Notes: generated by a model from the sequence alone, not told the origin. A stretch of DNA of 64,000 bases from Tillus elongatus (GCA_964006375.1 OZ023265.1:154730547-154794546); one strand, 5' to 3'. Shown: positions 50,943 through 63,517, counted from the stretch's first letter. Program-made: numbers and translations.

Positions 50943-52744
50943 AGGTTCATACGCTCGTGAAATGGAAAAACGAACTACCAAAGTAATTCATATTGGCTCA
51001 TTTTGAATAAAATTACGATATTTATTTAAAATAAACCAATAGGGATACGTTTCGCCGCGATTTCGCAATTCTGGAGTGAATTAACCTAGCTTAACGTCAA
51101 GACGTACACTCTTGCTTACGCAAAAATACACTTACCGGCCTTAAGTTACATTTGAGGCCTCTATAAGCCAATCAAGCTAAAATAATTTTCACTAATAAAT
51201 TCTATTGGCGTGGTTATTGAAATTTATTTATCAAAATTGGTTTTAGACCGGTGTTGAAATGCACGATGTTTTATCGAACACCAGGCTCTTGTGCAAAAGG
51301 TTGATATGACTCGTATGGTAGGGTATTTAGATATTTTCATATATCATTATTGAATCCGAAACTAATATATAGGCACAGAAAGGAAATGTAGATTTTTTGC
51401 ATCACGTTCTATTAAACCAGACTCTTTGAGGAAATTAACCTATAAAAACGTGCATTGATCAAAAGTCCTCCTCCTGATTGCGATGTAATAGATATAATGT
51501 AAATGCTAACGGCAAAACGACCGTGCACATAAACGAAAACAGACGTCTATCCGATGCACCTGGATATAGCAAATAATTAACGTCGATGGATTGATGTGTA
51601 TATGCAACTGGAGTCCCAAAGGAACTGAGAACCACATTTGGAACTTTGATGAATTCCAGAGGCGACTCGTGTAAGAAATTAGGTTTCAGCTGATCCTATT
51701 ATAGCTCTTATACTACTTATTTTCGGAATTTATTTTTGCTTAAATTTTTTTTTTAAATACACGTGCCTAGTCATTTTTTTTATCTTGTGAACTGGTGATA
51801 GTTAAACGCTGTAACTTACGTTGGGTTAAGTTGAATTTTATTTTAAATTGTTTGAATTAAAATTTTGCTCCTTGACAATTCCGTGCAAGGCCAGTTCGGT
51901 TGGCAAAGCAGAAAATGAGTATCTGTGTACCCAAAGATAAAACAGTATCTATGTCTGTGTCTTGTAGGGAACGGTTTCACTAAGATAGGGCAACTACAAC
52001 CAACGAATTCTAGTTAAAGGTTTAAAACCAGCATGTTTACCTAGGAAGTAAAATTGCAGCGTTTGATTTAAGATTTTCGTCAAACTTTAGAGGTTTTTTC
52101 TGAGATAGGAATTTGCACAATGTTAAATCGTAAATAACTTAACAAACTATTTTTCTTAATTGTTTTATTTGAACTGCTATTATAGCCATTATATTCCTCC
52201 AAAATTATCATTGTTTTAAAGTCTATGGTTGTTGCGATCCGGGGGTAACGGCCGAGCTCGCAGGCGCCAACAGTTGAATAGTTGTGACCACGTATGCTTT
52301 CACCAGCCTCACTGTGTTTTTGCTGGAACTAAGCTGTTGTCGATTTGTCAAAGCGAAATGACAGGCAAACGCCACAAAATAGTGCTTGAAATTACCAGTG
52401 CGTTCATCAGTCTCCAACCCCTCTAATGTATCGGTAGTCAGCAAATGACTGCTTTCACTCAGCTGTTGGGGTCTGGTGAACTCAGCAATTGGATCATGTT
52501 TGCTGAATGTATAAAACTGCTATTTTCTATTCACTTGCGATGTTAGGAAATTATAGAATTCAACTTTTTGTCGTTACTAACCTACATAACTTAAAAGACG
52601 TCAGATTTTTGGAAAATATTAAATCGTGCGTTAGGGGTACCAACACGTAAGTATCTTTATCGAATTATTAAAAAATAAAATGCTAAATAATAGATCATAG
52701 CCATAACAGTTAATGAAACGATTTCGATGTTACTTAGTAATAAT
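50943..52744. other. Unrecognised sequence
   Basis: Opposite-strand frames at 52223-52444 overlap one another and carry no motif. Confidence 0.3.
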
Positions 52745-52980
52745 TTTTGTTTTGTGAACAGCTTTAATAAATTTACTGGTCAACCGAGTCTAACAAGCTT
52801 TTCCAGAAAAAAATATGTATTCAACAATTTTTTATCTCCGAGAATCGTGAAGCAATTCTGATAACATTCAGTACATACGTTGCCTGCAAAGATTTTCGGT
52901 TACTGGCCAAAATTTAAGTTTCTACTTTAACAGATAATCGAGTTATATGTATTTAAATATTGACATGAAAATTCGCTCCG
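52745..52980 (+). mobile_element. Degenerate TA-HINE right half
   Basis: 'ttttttatctccgagaatcg', 'gttgcctgcaaagatttt', 'aaaatttaagtttctac' and the end 'gacatgaaaattcgct' follow the right-arm order. The ACGCA/TGCGT hairpin end is lost. Confidence 0.45.
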
Positions 52981-54640
52981 ATCGCGGAATTCCTGAATCT
53001 GAACTGTTTAGACCTGAAACTTACACTCGCTTTAAATGACTCATCTAATGAATGTTTGGTTTGCTAAGGTCAAATATCTAAAAGTGGCTAAAAAAGCTTT
53101 ACCAGTGATGACATTTTAATCGCAGGGAATGCTTGCATTTTTTGCCGCCCCTTGACCTGCTGTCACTGGCCGTGAAGCTTGGTATCGGCATCCAAAATGA
53201 TCGATACAGATACATGCAAACCGGCTCTGCACATTCTAAATTCCGGACTCTGACTCCGGTGCCCGATTTGGTAATGAAGAGAGAGAGAGATAGAAGCTGT
53301 CCTGTCCGTTCAGTGATCCACAACGTAGCTCGTCCATACTTGCACTTTTCATTCTCTATTTTTAACTCGTCGCTTCTGTATTGCAACGTTTTATACCGTC
53401 TCTGTCTCTCCTTCAGTTTTTCTCTCTTTCTCTCTAAATTATTCGCAGCCGTTTTATTTTGTTTGCTTTAAGCTGTTTATTCGGATAATTTTGAGCCAAG
53501 AGAAACAGGAATATAAACAATTCTCTGACGCAGACTGAAATGTGAGTTCTGTTAAATTATGGGAACGTTTTCGGTTTAATAAGAAAAGTTTATGCCACCC
53601 ACTATTTAGTTTTTCATGCATACAATGAAGCTCGTATGGTTGATGTTCTGGAAAAAATATATGACGTTTATATTTTCGAGGGATATTCCACTACAATTTG
53701 TATCATCAGATTATGCAGCTACTTATCATGATCCTATTGTTAAAACATTTTAGCACATAGTAAAAATTCTGAAAATGAATCTGTATACAAGTTATAAAAT
53801 TAAACTGTGCTAATACAGGTTCCTAAATTCATAAACCAGAGTAAAATGCAGTTTAATGCTGCAGGAAAAACCTTTATTTCTGAGTCAATTGAAATTTTAT
53901 TTTTAAGTAAAAGAATAAAAAATAAAAATCTTTGTATTAATATTTTGGAAAGAGAACTACTCAAGGGTCATTCAACAAAATTGCCGTGTCATAGAAAAGA
54001 GAGAGCAAGAATAACTGAACCTTAAATTATTCTGGGGCTATTGGCAACATTTCGTAATTATAAGAGTCGAAAATTTAAATGTTTGATATACCTTATTGTT
54101 TTAAAAAAGCTTACTCAAGGTTCATTCAATTTTATCACTGAAAAAATAATAAAAAGTTTGGTTTATCTCATTATCAGTAGCTTAACGCTGTTTCCATAAA
54201 ATTTTCCACATTTCTCAAAACAAACCTTTCTTTTTAGATTGGCTAACAAATTCCCCCAAGGGTCATTGGATGATTTTTTGTTGATATCGTTATTTTCTTA
54301 GTCTCACGTGGATCTATCGCAAAAAATTAAAAGAAACATTTAAAATCATTATTCGAATTTACCTCGGGGAATAGTAATAGCTGCATTTTCTTCACAAAAG
54401 TAGACAGAAGTACCTGCCATAAAGGCAACATAGGAAACGGTTTTCGATTTTATTGTTTTGATTGAATTTTGTTTACTAAATATAGACGAAGCGCGTCTCT
54501 GGCTTCCCAGTTGTTGATTTTCACCAAGTAAGGGCAACATTTAATTAATTTTGTTGTATATGGAGTAAAAGGTACGGCTCGCGACTTTGGAATATACAAC
54601 ACATTGTCAGTATACTTTATAGAAATAGATTTGACATTAG
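52981..54640. other. Unrecognised sequence
   Basis: Contains short pyrimidine runs (53395-53440). A 20-base phrase 'ctcaagggtcattcaacaaa' recurs weakly near 53959, 54113 and 54256 but the units are not otherwise alike. No gene is supported. Confidence 0.3.
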
Positions 54641-54649
54641 ATTTGTTAA

Positions 54650-54815
54650 CTTAATCCATTAATACTTTGACTGGTGTGCCGTAAGGATCTATGTTGGGTC
54701 CAATTATCTTTATTATCTACATAAGTCAACTGACACAAGTTATTGTCTAACACAGGCATCTTTATATAAATATGCAGCTGTGACACCTTATGTCTAAAAG
54801 ACATGGTTCATAGAT
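54650..54815 (+). pseudogene. Ancient reverse transcriptase scrap
   Basis: Translation gives TLTGVP-stop-GSMLGPIIFI, IYISQLTQ and about 20 residues later YAAVT in place of the catalytic YADDT. The order GVPQGS-LGP-LF...YADD is the RT palm of LINEs. Too short to place in a family. Confidence 0.5.
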
Positions 54816-55189
54816 GGATATACTAGCACACGCTGCAAAATTAGTTTTTTAAATTTTAGATATTTAAATTCATGAAAGACAAAGATGAAGATTAAATTAT
54901 ACACTTATTAAAAATAAGTTAGCAGGCCTCATATATTTCTTGCTGATGTGTTAACCGTGTTATTAAACCAGTGATCTGAATTTTCATATTTAAGTTTGAA
55001 ATTATATTGCTCGCATTTGTTTGCAAGGTTGGTAGCTTTTAATTATTTTTATTTTTAATATACGGACCATAATGTGTAAGGAACAGATGCTTCTTTAAAT
55101 TTAAATAAAAACTAGTTTAAATCGCAAAAAATCGTTCCACATTAATTAGCCATCTTCTGTGTACCTATATGTGTTTTGATCCTTTAGCG

Positions 55190-55500
55190 TCGACGTCTTT
55201 TCCCAATTATTACCAATCGACGATAGATACCAATTGCACCTCACCAACTTGGTGCTTTTACCTTTTTCCTCTCTCTTATGAGCAGGAAGCGATTTTATGT
55301 CGTGTCCAATATCACATGGTACACGGATCGGCGCTTTAATTTCCCTCCGGTGGGCAGAACGCGCTTACATTCAGCATGATTATACAAAATGCTACGATCT
55401 GGTTAATTTTTGTTTTCAGTATTCTGCTGAACGAAGTATAAATAGCAGTTGTGTGACCAGGTGGCGGTAAGACGCTAACCTAGAACCTCCACAGAGCGAG
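55190..55500 (-). repeat. Degenerate tRNA-derived SINE
   Basis: Plus-strand blocks 'atgtcgtgtccaatatcaca', 'acacggatcggcgctttaat' and 'ccggtgggcag' match the reverse of the SINE body; the tRNA-like head side (55470-55510) is mostly eroded. Confidence 0.6.
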
Positions 55501-55596
55501 CCGACGTTTCACCCGCTGCTCTAACTAATATTGCGACTCGTGGCCATTAGGTTATCTTTTATACTGTTGCCACTTGAAAATGTGAAATGACTGCTG

Positions 55597-55677
55597 TTTA
55601 GTGAATTTTTATTGTAAAAGGTTGACTAATAGAAAGTTACATGATGGCGAGACTGCAAAAATTCTCCATATCCGAGG

Positions 55678-55776
<99 letters not shown>

Positions 55777-56121
55777 TATGTAACCAACCGATAACTCAAA
55801 AAATAATTAACCGATTTAGATGAAACTCGGAAAGTAAACTCGGCAAGTACCTTTCCTATATTAATAGCTTGGATGAGTTCGTTAGTCAGCCCGATCGGTC
55901 TAGTTTTTTCGAAAAAAAAAAACCAACGTTGCCGCAAAAAAATTGTATCCCAAAAACTTGCAAAGCTATGTTGATGAAATTTGGTAGATATGTTGCCCTA
56001 GGAAAGACCTTACGACTTACCAAAATTCAACTTGCTAGGTTTATAGAAAATTGGGTTACACAAATTTGAGACATTGAATGAAAATTCGCTACCATAACGC
56101 ACTTGTTGCGTCACAAATTTT
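55597..56121 (+). mobile_element. TA-HINE copy, complete
   Basis: Left end 'tttagtgaatttttattgta'; short left arm with 'atatccgaggtcagttt'; (TA)n 55685-55768 then tgtatgtatta; right arm 'accaaccgataactcaaaaa', 'ggatgagttcgttagtcagc'; right end 'attcgctaccataacgcact' then tgttgcgtcac. A 15-bp local duplication 'actcggaaagtaaactcggc' occurs in the right arm. Confidence 0.8.
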
Positions 56122-56553
56122 GTTTAACTGGCGATATAAAAATATGAAAAAAGTGAACAATATCGTTAATTCCAAAACCTTCTCATAACAGGTTAGATTT
56201 AAATTACACACTTTTGCTTACAAAATTCGATCTGATTGCTAAATTACTGGTTACAAAATGTTTGCACGTGAATTTAATATGCGAATAAGATTTTTCCATG
56301 TCAAAGGGCGGTTAATACTGCACGCATATAAATCGTTTTCAAATTAATACCTCTGGAAATTCCATGCAGCTAATTCACGTTAATATCGTAGCGTACAGTC
56401 AGCAGCACATAAACATAGGATGCAGCATAACAAATGACATCCAGCGCTACCCGTGTTGTTTATTAGATTATTGCCTGGCACCGAGTCAGTGAATTACTGT
56501 GCAATTTTGCGGCCGAATGGCTACATGTCAGGTTATCAGGTAGTTGCGTGTGT
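56122..56553. other. Unrecognised sequence
   Basis: No feature supported. Confidence 0.3.
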
Positions 56554-56935
56554 ACAAGACCTTAAAAAGTGTTACTTGAAAAACAAAATAGTCTAAGTGT
56601 TGGTAATAAAAACAAAATACATAATGCGTAATGCAGTGGAAGATATATTCGCGTAAAAAAATTGGTTTTGCCGCATTGCATAGTTTCACGTAGTGTTGGG
56701 CATAATCGATATATTTCCATAATCGAATGAATCAAAATAATTAACCACAATGTTCGAATGATATTTCGATATTTCTTTCATGAGTTACGAAAACGAGTGA
56801 AGAAGAAACTAAGGAGCACGATTGAGTAGTTCCCAGTTACCAAGATTTCAACTTACCAATGAAATGATTGGCGGCACTTTTGATCTAAATAGTTGGAAAC
56901 AAATAATATTGTAACTATTTGTAACTATGTATTTA
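56554..56935 (+). repeat. ~380-bp direct repeat, copy 1
   Basis: Starts 'acaagacctt', contains 'cgtagtgttgggcataatcg', 'gagcacgattgagtagttcc' and ends 'taactatgtattta'. Matches 57501-57908 at high similarity, with one deletion of ~26 bp relative to it. Confidence 0.85.
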
Positions 56936-57017
56936 CGTCAAGACCAGAGGCTTTCCTGGTATTAAGAGAAGAGAGCATCTTTCGTACCTTTTTAGTTTTG
57001 AAAATGATATCCGTCAT

Positions 57018-57440
57018 TTAATGCGCGACATTGGGGACTGTTGGTGGTTGAACATTTGGAGGTGGGTTGAGAGCAGAATTGCCGGCGAACAACGAGGCAA
57101 AAGCTTCAGCCTTGCCCAGGGCGGTAGAAACAATTTCGTCCCCTGAAACAAGAGGTGTGAACGTGCTCTTGCAGAAATTATTCCCAATAGATTTAACAAG
57201 AGTCCAGGAGGGTTTGCTGCCATTGGAGCTTGAGAGTATTTTGTTTTTGATGTGGTTATTAAACGAGTTTTTTGCCTCAGAAAGAATCCGGACATAGCGG
57301 TTTCTTGCGTTGACTAGGATTGTGTAGAAGCGTTTTGTGAGCTTTGGCCTTTCAAGTCTGGCCTTGTCAGAGGATTTAAAGAACCAGGGCTTTTGAGTGG
57401 CTGAAGAGTTTTTCTGTGTACGTGGAATAAATAATTCCAT
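57018..57440 (-). pseudogene. LINE ORF2 linker fragment (endonuclease-RT boundary)
   Basis: 140-residue open frame: FIPRTQKNSSATQKPWFFKS, RFYTILVNARNRYVRILSEA, SWTLVKSIGNNFCKSTFTPL and GKAEAFASLFAGNSALNPPP. This is the region between the endonuclease and RT of Jockey/CR1-type LINEs (FWSLVK.I..NFC.S..PPL; KAE.FA..FA.NS). The frame is open but is only a fragment; possibly the same family as 16260-16965. It lies between the two ~380-bp direct repeats. Confidence 0.75.
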
Positions 57441-57500
57441 GCCAGCTTGGATAATTTCGTTGACGTTTTGTAAATATATGGGGGGTCAGGTCAGGTCAAC

Positions 57501-57908
57501 ACAAGACCTTTAACGTGTGTTACTTGAAAAACAAAATAGTCTAAGTGTTGGTAATAAAAAGAAAATACATAATGCGTAATGCAGTGGAAGATATACTCGC
57601 GTAAAAAATTGGGTTTGCCGCATTGCTTAGTTTCACGTAGTGTTGGGCATATCGATATATTTCCATAATCGAATGAATCTAAATAATTAACCACAATGAT
57701 CGAATGATATTTCGAGATATCGATTATGAATGATTTGCATGAAATTTCTGTCATGAGTTACGAAAACGAGCGAAGAAGAAACTAAGGAGCACGATTGAGT
57801 AGTTCCCACTTACCAAGATTTCAACTTACCAATGAAATGATTGGCGGCACTTTTGATTTACATAGTTGGAAACAAATAATATTGTAACTATTTGTAACTA
57901 TGTATTTA
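57501..57908 (+). repeat. ~408-bp direct repeat, copy 2
   Basis: Longer copy of 56554-56935; the extra segment reads 'tcgattatgaatgatttgca'. A related 'cataatcgatatatttcg' phrase is found at 58363-58380. Confidence 0.85.
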
Positions 57909-58060
57909 TAATTTTATATTCATTGATTGTTGTTGCCCTTACTTGGTGAAACTGGTACATACTACATACAGACTTGGAGACTACTTCTCTGGCTTCACTG
58001 TTGGGTTTCGTTTCTGTGGCTGAAGGGCGTAGCCAGCGCGTAAGCTAACTGGAGCAAGAT

Positions 58061-58347
58061 GCCCTTATGAATTCTAGATGTTCTAAGATGTTTTTCAACG
58101 TTTGTGTGGCTTTTAAATCTTACAACACGACGCGTGATTTGCTATTTAACACGAAAGAAAAATCTTGTTTCTTGACAAAAGCTGGAGTATATAAATTAGC
58201 TTGTACACATTGTAATGCAATCTACATAGGTCAAACTGCTAGAAATTTTAACACCCGATACAAAGAACATATTTCTGCATTTAGAAATAACCACGCTGAC
58301 AAATCTACATTTGCAAAACATATTATTGATAATGTCATAATCGAATG
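58061..58347 (+). pseudogene. GIY-YIG domain fragment of a PLE (second lineage)
   Basis: Open frame with AFKSYNTTRDLLFNTKEKSC, then the GIY-YIG domain: AGVYKLACTHCNAIYIGQTA followed by RNFNTRYKEHISAF and KSTFAKHI. GVY, YIG, the arginine and the E-H pair of the active site are in place, as is the CxxC characteristic of PLE nucleases. It ends prematurely at a TGA (58346-58348) inside a 'gtcataatcgaatga' stretch resembling the flanking direct repeats. RT is absent. Confidence 0.75.
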
Positions 58348-58576
58348 ATCGGTTATACCGGCATAATCGATATATTTCGATTGTATCATTCATAATCGCC
58401 CATAACTAGTTTCACGACATTTATAACTAAACTATAGGTGAGTGTATTTGTGTTTTATTAGTATATAATAAATAAATGCTTGTACAAGTCTGTTAATCAT
58501 CCCAATCGGCCGGGAGGATTCTGAAAATGTTTGTACCCCGTAAACAGTAGAGCTTTTTCTTTAAGTGCCCATAACG

Positions 58577-58710
58577 TTTTAGGGAATTTTTATTTAAAAT
58601 AAATCAGTAATAGAGAGGTATCGATGGTGAGATTTTGCAATTTTTTTTTCAAATGAGCGCAAACTAGGACCCCTAGAACCCATATCCGGGGTCAGTTTCA
58701 ATTTTTATAT

Positions 58711-58781
<71 letters not shown>

Positions 58782-59079
58782 CAAAGCTGTTTTAATGAAA
58801 TTTACCATGTATGTTGCCTTGGGAGAGACATTACTACGTACCAAAATTAAGTTTATAGAAAATTCAGTTATTCAAATTTTGAATTTTTCTTCAAAAATTT
58901 TTTTCTCCGAATCTTCTAAAGTTATTTTAATGACATTTGGTAAATATCTTGCCCTAACAAAGACCTTAGTACATACCGAAATTAAACTTGCTAAGTTTAT
59001 AGAAAATTGAGTTATTCAAGTTTGAAGCATTTAATAAAAATTCACTACCATAACGCACTTGCTGCGTCCCGAATTTTTT
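58577..59079 (+). mobile_element. TA-HINE copy, complete
   Basis: Left end 'ttttagggaatttttattta'; 'agtaatagagaggtatcgat', 'ctagaacccatatccggggt'; (TA)n 58714-58774; right arm truncated at its start (the ccaaccgataac block is missing) and with the duplicated 'ttaatgaaattt' blocks as in 3416-4044; right end 'cactaccataacgcacttgc' then tgcgtcccgaattttt. Confidence 0.8.
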
Positions 59080-60147
59080 GACATAGTCTGGTACATAATA
59101 ACTTGTAACTTATTGACAGCATTATTTAAAAGCTTAATACCTTGTAAAATGGGAAAAGGTAGAATAAAGTGAAAACTTGTGCACGTTGTAATAAAAAAAT
59201 GGAGTTTGGGGATAGGGAGTTCTGGTGGCGCAAAAGTGTACTGCTTGTTTTTTATAGACTGACCTGAACGGAATTTATACAAGTTTAAATTAGAAATCGA
59301 AATTTTGTTTTGATACCTAAAGTAAACATTGTTTTGATAGCTGACAACACTTTGTCTTCTTTATTAATATTTCGTAAATAAGAAAACTAATGAAACGGGG
59401 AGGTTAGTATTGATATTTAGCCAAGGTAGATTTCACCAAATAGTGCAAGAATAGTAAATAGAAAGATTAAAGAATTCTGTTTGCCGTCAAATACGTTGCA
59501 AGTAATCCCAAACCAAACAGGAAACAGCAATCTATTTTATAAGCTATCCTGCGAGAGCAAATGAATGTAATAACGGCCCATTCCTGCAGCTATATGTACA
59601 CAACGTCAACTAAACAACGCGACAGCCCCTTTTGCGATACATACCCACAACTATTGTAGTGTATTGCCAGATTATTTCAGTTCCTAGTTCTAAGGGGAGT
59701 TTGTGTCAATTTCCGCAAGTGCCTTTGTTATGAATTGGCACAATCAACAGTCCGGAACTGAGATACCGAATACGCGCTAGCCATCGAAAGGAGATGACGA
59801 TTTCCGGATAGCTGCATCTTCTTGACCGCTCTACCGCTATCAAACTCCCTTTACTTCATATCTACCACAACTCTTCATGATATTACGGCTCCAAATGGAG
59901 CTGGTATTGGTTCACATGTAATCGAATGCAAACATTCAGTGGTACGAGAAAGTTTAATACTTCCGCTGTTGCGACTGCAAGAGGCGTTCTCTTAAATTGT
60001 CAAAACTATTGACGTGTTTTTTTTGGCACCGGTGATCGACAGTAGGCGAATGTCAAAGAAACAAAACACAGTACATGCAACAGGCATATAAATTAAAAGA
60101 AGAACAATTGTTGCTCGTTATATTAGATCTTAAGTAATAAGTAAGTA
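59080..60147. other. Unrecognised, relatively complex sequence
   Basis: 59550-60060 has higher GC than the average of the window and no repeat hits by eye; possible host non-coding DNA. Confidence 0.3.
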
Positions 60148-60660
60148 CTTTTAGTGAATTTTCATTTAAAAAAATTCACTATTAGAGATGTATCGATGGT
60201 GAGACTTTGCAAAAAAAATTCAAATGAGCGCGAATTAGGACCCCTAAACCCCATATCCGGGGCCAGTTTCAATTTTTGTGTGTTTATATATACAGGGTGT
60301 TTAAAAAAGACGGGGCAATATTTAAGGGGTTGATTTCCCAGGTTATTTTATGAAAAAAAGTTTCCATAAATATAGGTGCTAAAATGCATTGTTTCCAAGA
60401 TACAAGGTGTAATTTTTTTTTGTAAAATAACGATTTTTAAAAAATAATTCAAATATCTCCTCACCGATTGTTTTGAAATTTATAAGCGTTGTTTGTAGTA
60501 ATAATTGGGCTGATTTGACCCTAATTAGATAAAGATTGTTAAGTCCATTGGCATTAGGGGGCACACCCCGACAAAAATTATTGTTCGTGTAATAATAAAT
60601 TCAAAATAATATACAAATCATATTGCAGTCAGTGGCGTATATTTTTATGTCACTAAATTT

Positions 60661-60743
<83 letters not shown>

Positions 60744-60927
60744 TTTCCAACCGATAACTCAAAAAGTAGTTAACAAATTTGGATGAAACTCGGCAAGTAC
60801 CTTTCCTTTATTAATAGCTTGGACGAGTTAGCAGAAATATTTGAGGAGGTTTTCAGGGAAATTTTTTAGTTTTCTTTCGAGAAAAAAACTTATCTCCGAA
60901 AATTAAAAAGATGTTCTAATGAAATTC
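60148..60927 (+). mobile_element. TA-HINE copy with nested insertions
   Basis: Left arm 60148-60291 (cttttagtgaattttcattt; catatccggggccagttt). It is interrupted at 'tttatatata' by a ~368-bp segment starting CAGGGTGTTTAAAAAAGACG, then (TA)n 60662-60740 and the right arm to 60927, where a PLE begins. A remnant of a family right end appears beyond the PLE at 62215-62292. Confidence 0.7.
60293..60660. mobile_element. Probable mariner-type MITE fragment in the TA-HINE tract
   Basis: Begins CAGGGTGTTTAAAAAAGACG directly after TA and ends in 'ttttgtatata'. Mariner-type termini commonly read TACAGGGTG. No matching inverted end is seen, so it is one-sided. Confidence 0.4.
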
Positions 60928-62210
60928 TTCGGTTACTCGGATGGCTTAATAGACAAATTAGTTAACAAACACAAAACAAAGAAGGTGATATCTGAATGTA
61001 CGACATTTAAGAAAGATAAAATAGAGAAAAAATTTGTGTTTTCCTTATGAACCACGAATCACAAAGGGTTTGGAAAGTATTTTTAAGAAAGCCGACTTAC
61101 ATTTGACGTTTTCGACGAAAAGTAATTTAAAAAATTTGTCGGGTAATACGAAAGACAAAGACAAAGTCACTGAAATGTCCGGCATTTATGAGATTAGTTG
61201 CAAAGATTGTGATTTTAAATACGTGGGCCGAACTAGGAGAAACATAGCCACCAGATTTCGTGAACATCTCGCACAGTTACGATATGGTACGGTGGACAAA
61301 TCATGTGTGGCACAACATATATGGCATAATAATCACCACATTGACAAAGAAAATTTGAAACTTGTCAAAAATGTTAGACATCAAACTATGCTTAATTCAT
61401 TAGAAAGTATTTTTATATTAAGGTCTATTAAAAACAAAACTTTATTAAATCGTGCGGCACCTGTAATATCAAGCCCGTTATTTTCTCTTTGCATTTGACC
61501 GCTTAAACACTCCTAATTTGTTTGGTAGAATAATAAATTACTGTCAATGACTCGGCCCGTTTATACATATACTAATATCTATGTTTGTCTCGACTTAAAA
61601 ACCTGTTCGGTTTGTTGTATCTATGTAGTCAATATAAATACTTTCACGTAGAATTAAAATCAATATGAATATAGTTTTTATGTAGTATTTTAGTTGAATT
61701 ATTTATCCTTTGTTAGAGTTAACATTGTGAGACAGACACCTGGGTTTTTAGTTTTCTATTTAAAAAGATGAGTTAAGTTGATGTTGTTTATCTCACCAGA
61801 TGTCTTTGTCGGCATGATCCGATATCCACATAGTAAATTTCTAGATCAAAAGGAAACGTGCTGATTCTTTAAATAACTCGGGTCCTTTTAAACCTATATT
61901 AGATAAGGGTCATACATTTGTCGACCAGAAGATTAAAGCAGGTCTCCGACCTCGTAGTTTCACTGCGCAATAAACAAACGATCGTTCTTGAACGACAACT
62001 TTACTTCGGACTAGTTCGTTTACCTTGACGCGATATAAATACACGGGATCTAGTTTTTTATGATAGAATTTTCTTCCTCTGAAGATGTTGACGTTGTCAA
62101 CGAAACGATCGTAAGGTCTGTGAAATATGTGTTATGGTGATTTGGGTGTTCTCCAAGTGTACTTATTAGTGCTTATCACAGGTTCCAGTTTTCACATAGT
62201 GAGTTATACT
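60928..62210 (+). pseudogene. Penelope-like element, 3' portion with near-intact GIY-YIG domain
   Basis: The linker YSDGLIDKLVNKHKTKKVIS (60930-61030) is one frameshift away from a 155-codon open frame (61034-61498). That frame holds PYEPRITKGLESIFKKADLH, then the GIY-YIG nuclease: GIYEISCKDCDFKYVGRTRR, NIATRFREHLAQLRYGTVDK, SCVAQHIWHNNHH. GIY at residues 50-52, CxxC at 56-59, YVG at 63-65 and E77-H78 are all present. The RT is missing. The 3' UTR (61500-62165) parallels that of the 11-kb copy and ends in the hammerhead-like motif. A further 'cacatagtgagttatactgg' at ~62195 repeats 'ccacatagtaaatttctaga' of 61828, hinting at the tandem (pseudo-LTR) arrangement known for PLEs. Confidence 0.8.
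62079..62106 (+). ncRNA. Hammerhead-ribozyme-like motif, best CTGANGA match
   Basis: CTGAAGA, one extra base, then a perfect 6-bp helix (GTTGAC with GTCAAC, loop GTT) and GAAAC. After it comes GATC, GTAA and GGTC, a hairpin with a GNRA loop. PLEs of many animals carry hammerheads at their ends. The extra base between the core and helix II departs from the canonical fold, so cleavage is not certain. Confidence 0.5.
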
Positions 62211-62214
62211 GGTA

Positions 62215-62292
62215 ACCAAATTTGATGCCTGCCTTCATAAAAAAAGACATGTTCATTGTTAAAAACATTTTTATGGAAATTCACTACCATAA
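62215..62292 (+). mobile_element. TA-HINE right-end remnant
   Basis: 'aaaaacatttttatggaaat' and tcactaccataa correspond to the subfamily C right end; the following hairpin is missing. Together with 60148-60927 it brackets the PLE. Confidence 0.5.
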
Positions 62293-63517
62293 TTTAATTA
62301 CTAGTTAAATATTTAGCAAAAGAGTGGTGAAGGTGGTTTACATTAAAACAAAACAACGGCATATCTCCATTTATAAAAGATTTATATCAGCAACTCTCAC
62401 TAAGGTCTCTGGTGATGACTTCTGGGCGTTCCTTTAATAAATTTCTCAGTACTATGTTATACTAATGAATATAAAATATACCAAAACCCATTAGCAGGAC
62501 TACTAGCAATTAGAATAAGAATAATGTCTACGTAAATGTACACATTCTTAGTTGAAACGAGCACCTTATCAAGCTGGAAGAGAAGCTCGCGAGACCGTTA
62601 TGTGCAATATAGGCGGGATTATTGCCATACAGGGCCGCTTACAGCCTATATCAATGCCTCATGTTAACAAACCGACTATTAATTTTCATTGCGTATAATG
62701 TATCTTCATAATTGCTTCTGCCTGAGTTCGCTGAGTGTATCGGTTTTCGCCATGAGCCGGTCCGTTACATATGAGATTTTCTAAAGCGGATTTGGGAAAA
62801 TTTACTTTGTCAGGCTTAATAATATAACCGGATAGATTGAAGGCTTTGCTTTTAGGCTTTCCTCCCATCGGCGTTCATCGTTATGTGAGTTTATTTTGCT
62901 CTTAAGTTTAAAGGGAAATATAGGTTTGCTTTGTGTGTTATACCTAACGTTTTTTTAGTAACCACATCATTAAAGTTTTAAGTTAATATGTTTCAAATAA
63001 TTTATTACGGTTCCAAATAGGCAGTATATCACAATTAATTTATTAACTAATTAATTAAGTTATATACAGTTAGTGCATTGCCGAGGAAAATAATATCTCT
63101 GACATTTCTGCATCCAAAGTTTTCTCTGTAAGAATGTAAAGTAAAACTTTGTAGGTACGATAACTTTAAAATAGTTCGCCTATTTAAATTTCTCACTTAC
63201 TTTGAAGCGGTTTGCAATATTATATAAGGTGGCGCATTGAAAACGAAACAGACCGATTTGGGTCCAAAGAATATTTTTTTAAGAAACGTTGAAATACGTC
63301 AATTTTAATATTGAGGGGGACATGTTTTGACATAGAACTCAACTTTGTCATATCGACCCCTTAAGGGTGGTGATAACAACCCTTATATTTTAAATAGGGA
63401 ACATGGGTCGACTGTTACATCATTTGAAAGCTCTTTCTTTTCTGAATTCAGCACACTAATTTTTATGGAAGTTTATTAACTCGTTTAAAAATTATTTACA
63501 GTTGAAGATGCAAAAAC
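62293..63517. other. Mostly unrecognised sequence
   Basis: 62560-62880 is compositionally complex and may be host DNA. 'taaggtggcgcattgaaaac' at 63227 could be the terminus of the transposon whose transposase begins at 63744. Confidence 0.3.

Noticed and set aside
53099..53471. Overlapping frames of 95 and 112 residues on opposite strands
   Set aside because: Mutually exclusive shadows without recognisable domains; the plus frame ends in low-complexity FSLSLF from a pyrimidine run.
53950..54280. Possible ~150-bp tandem repeat
   Set aside because: Only a ~20-base phrase recurs; the remainder of the supposed units is unrelated.
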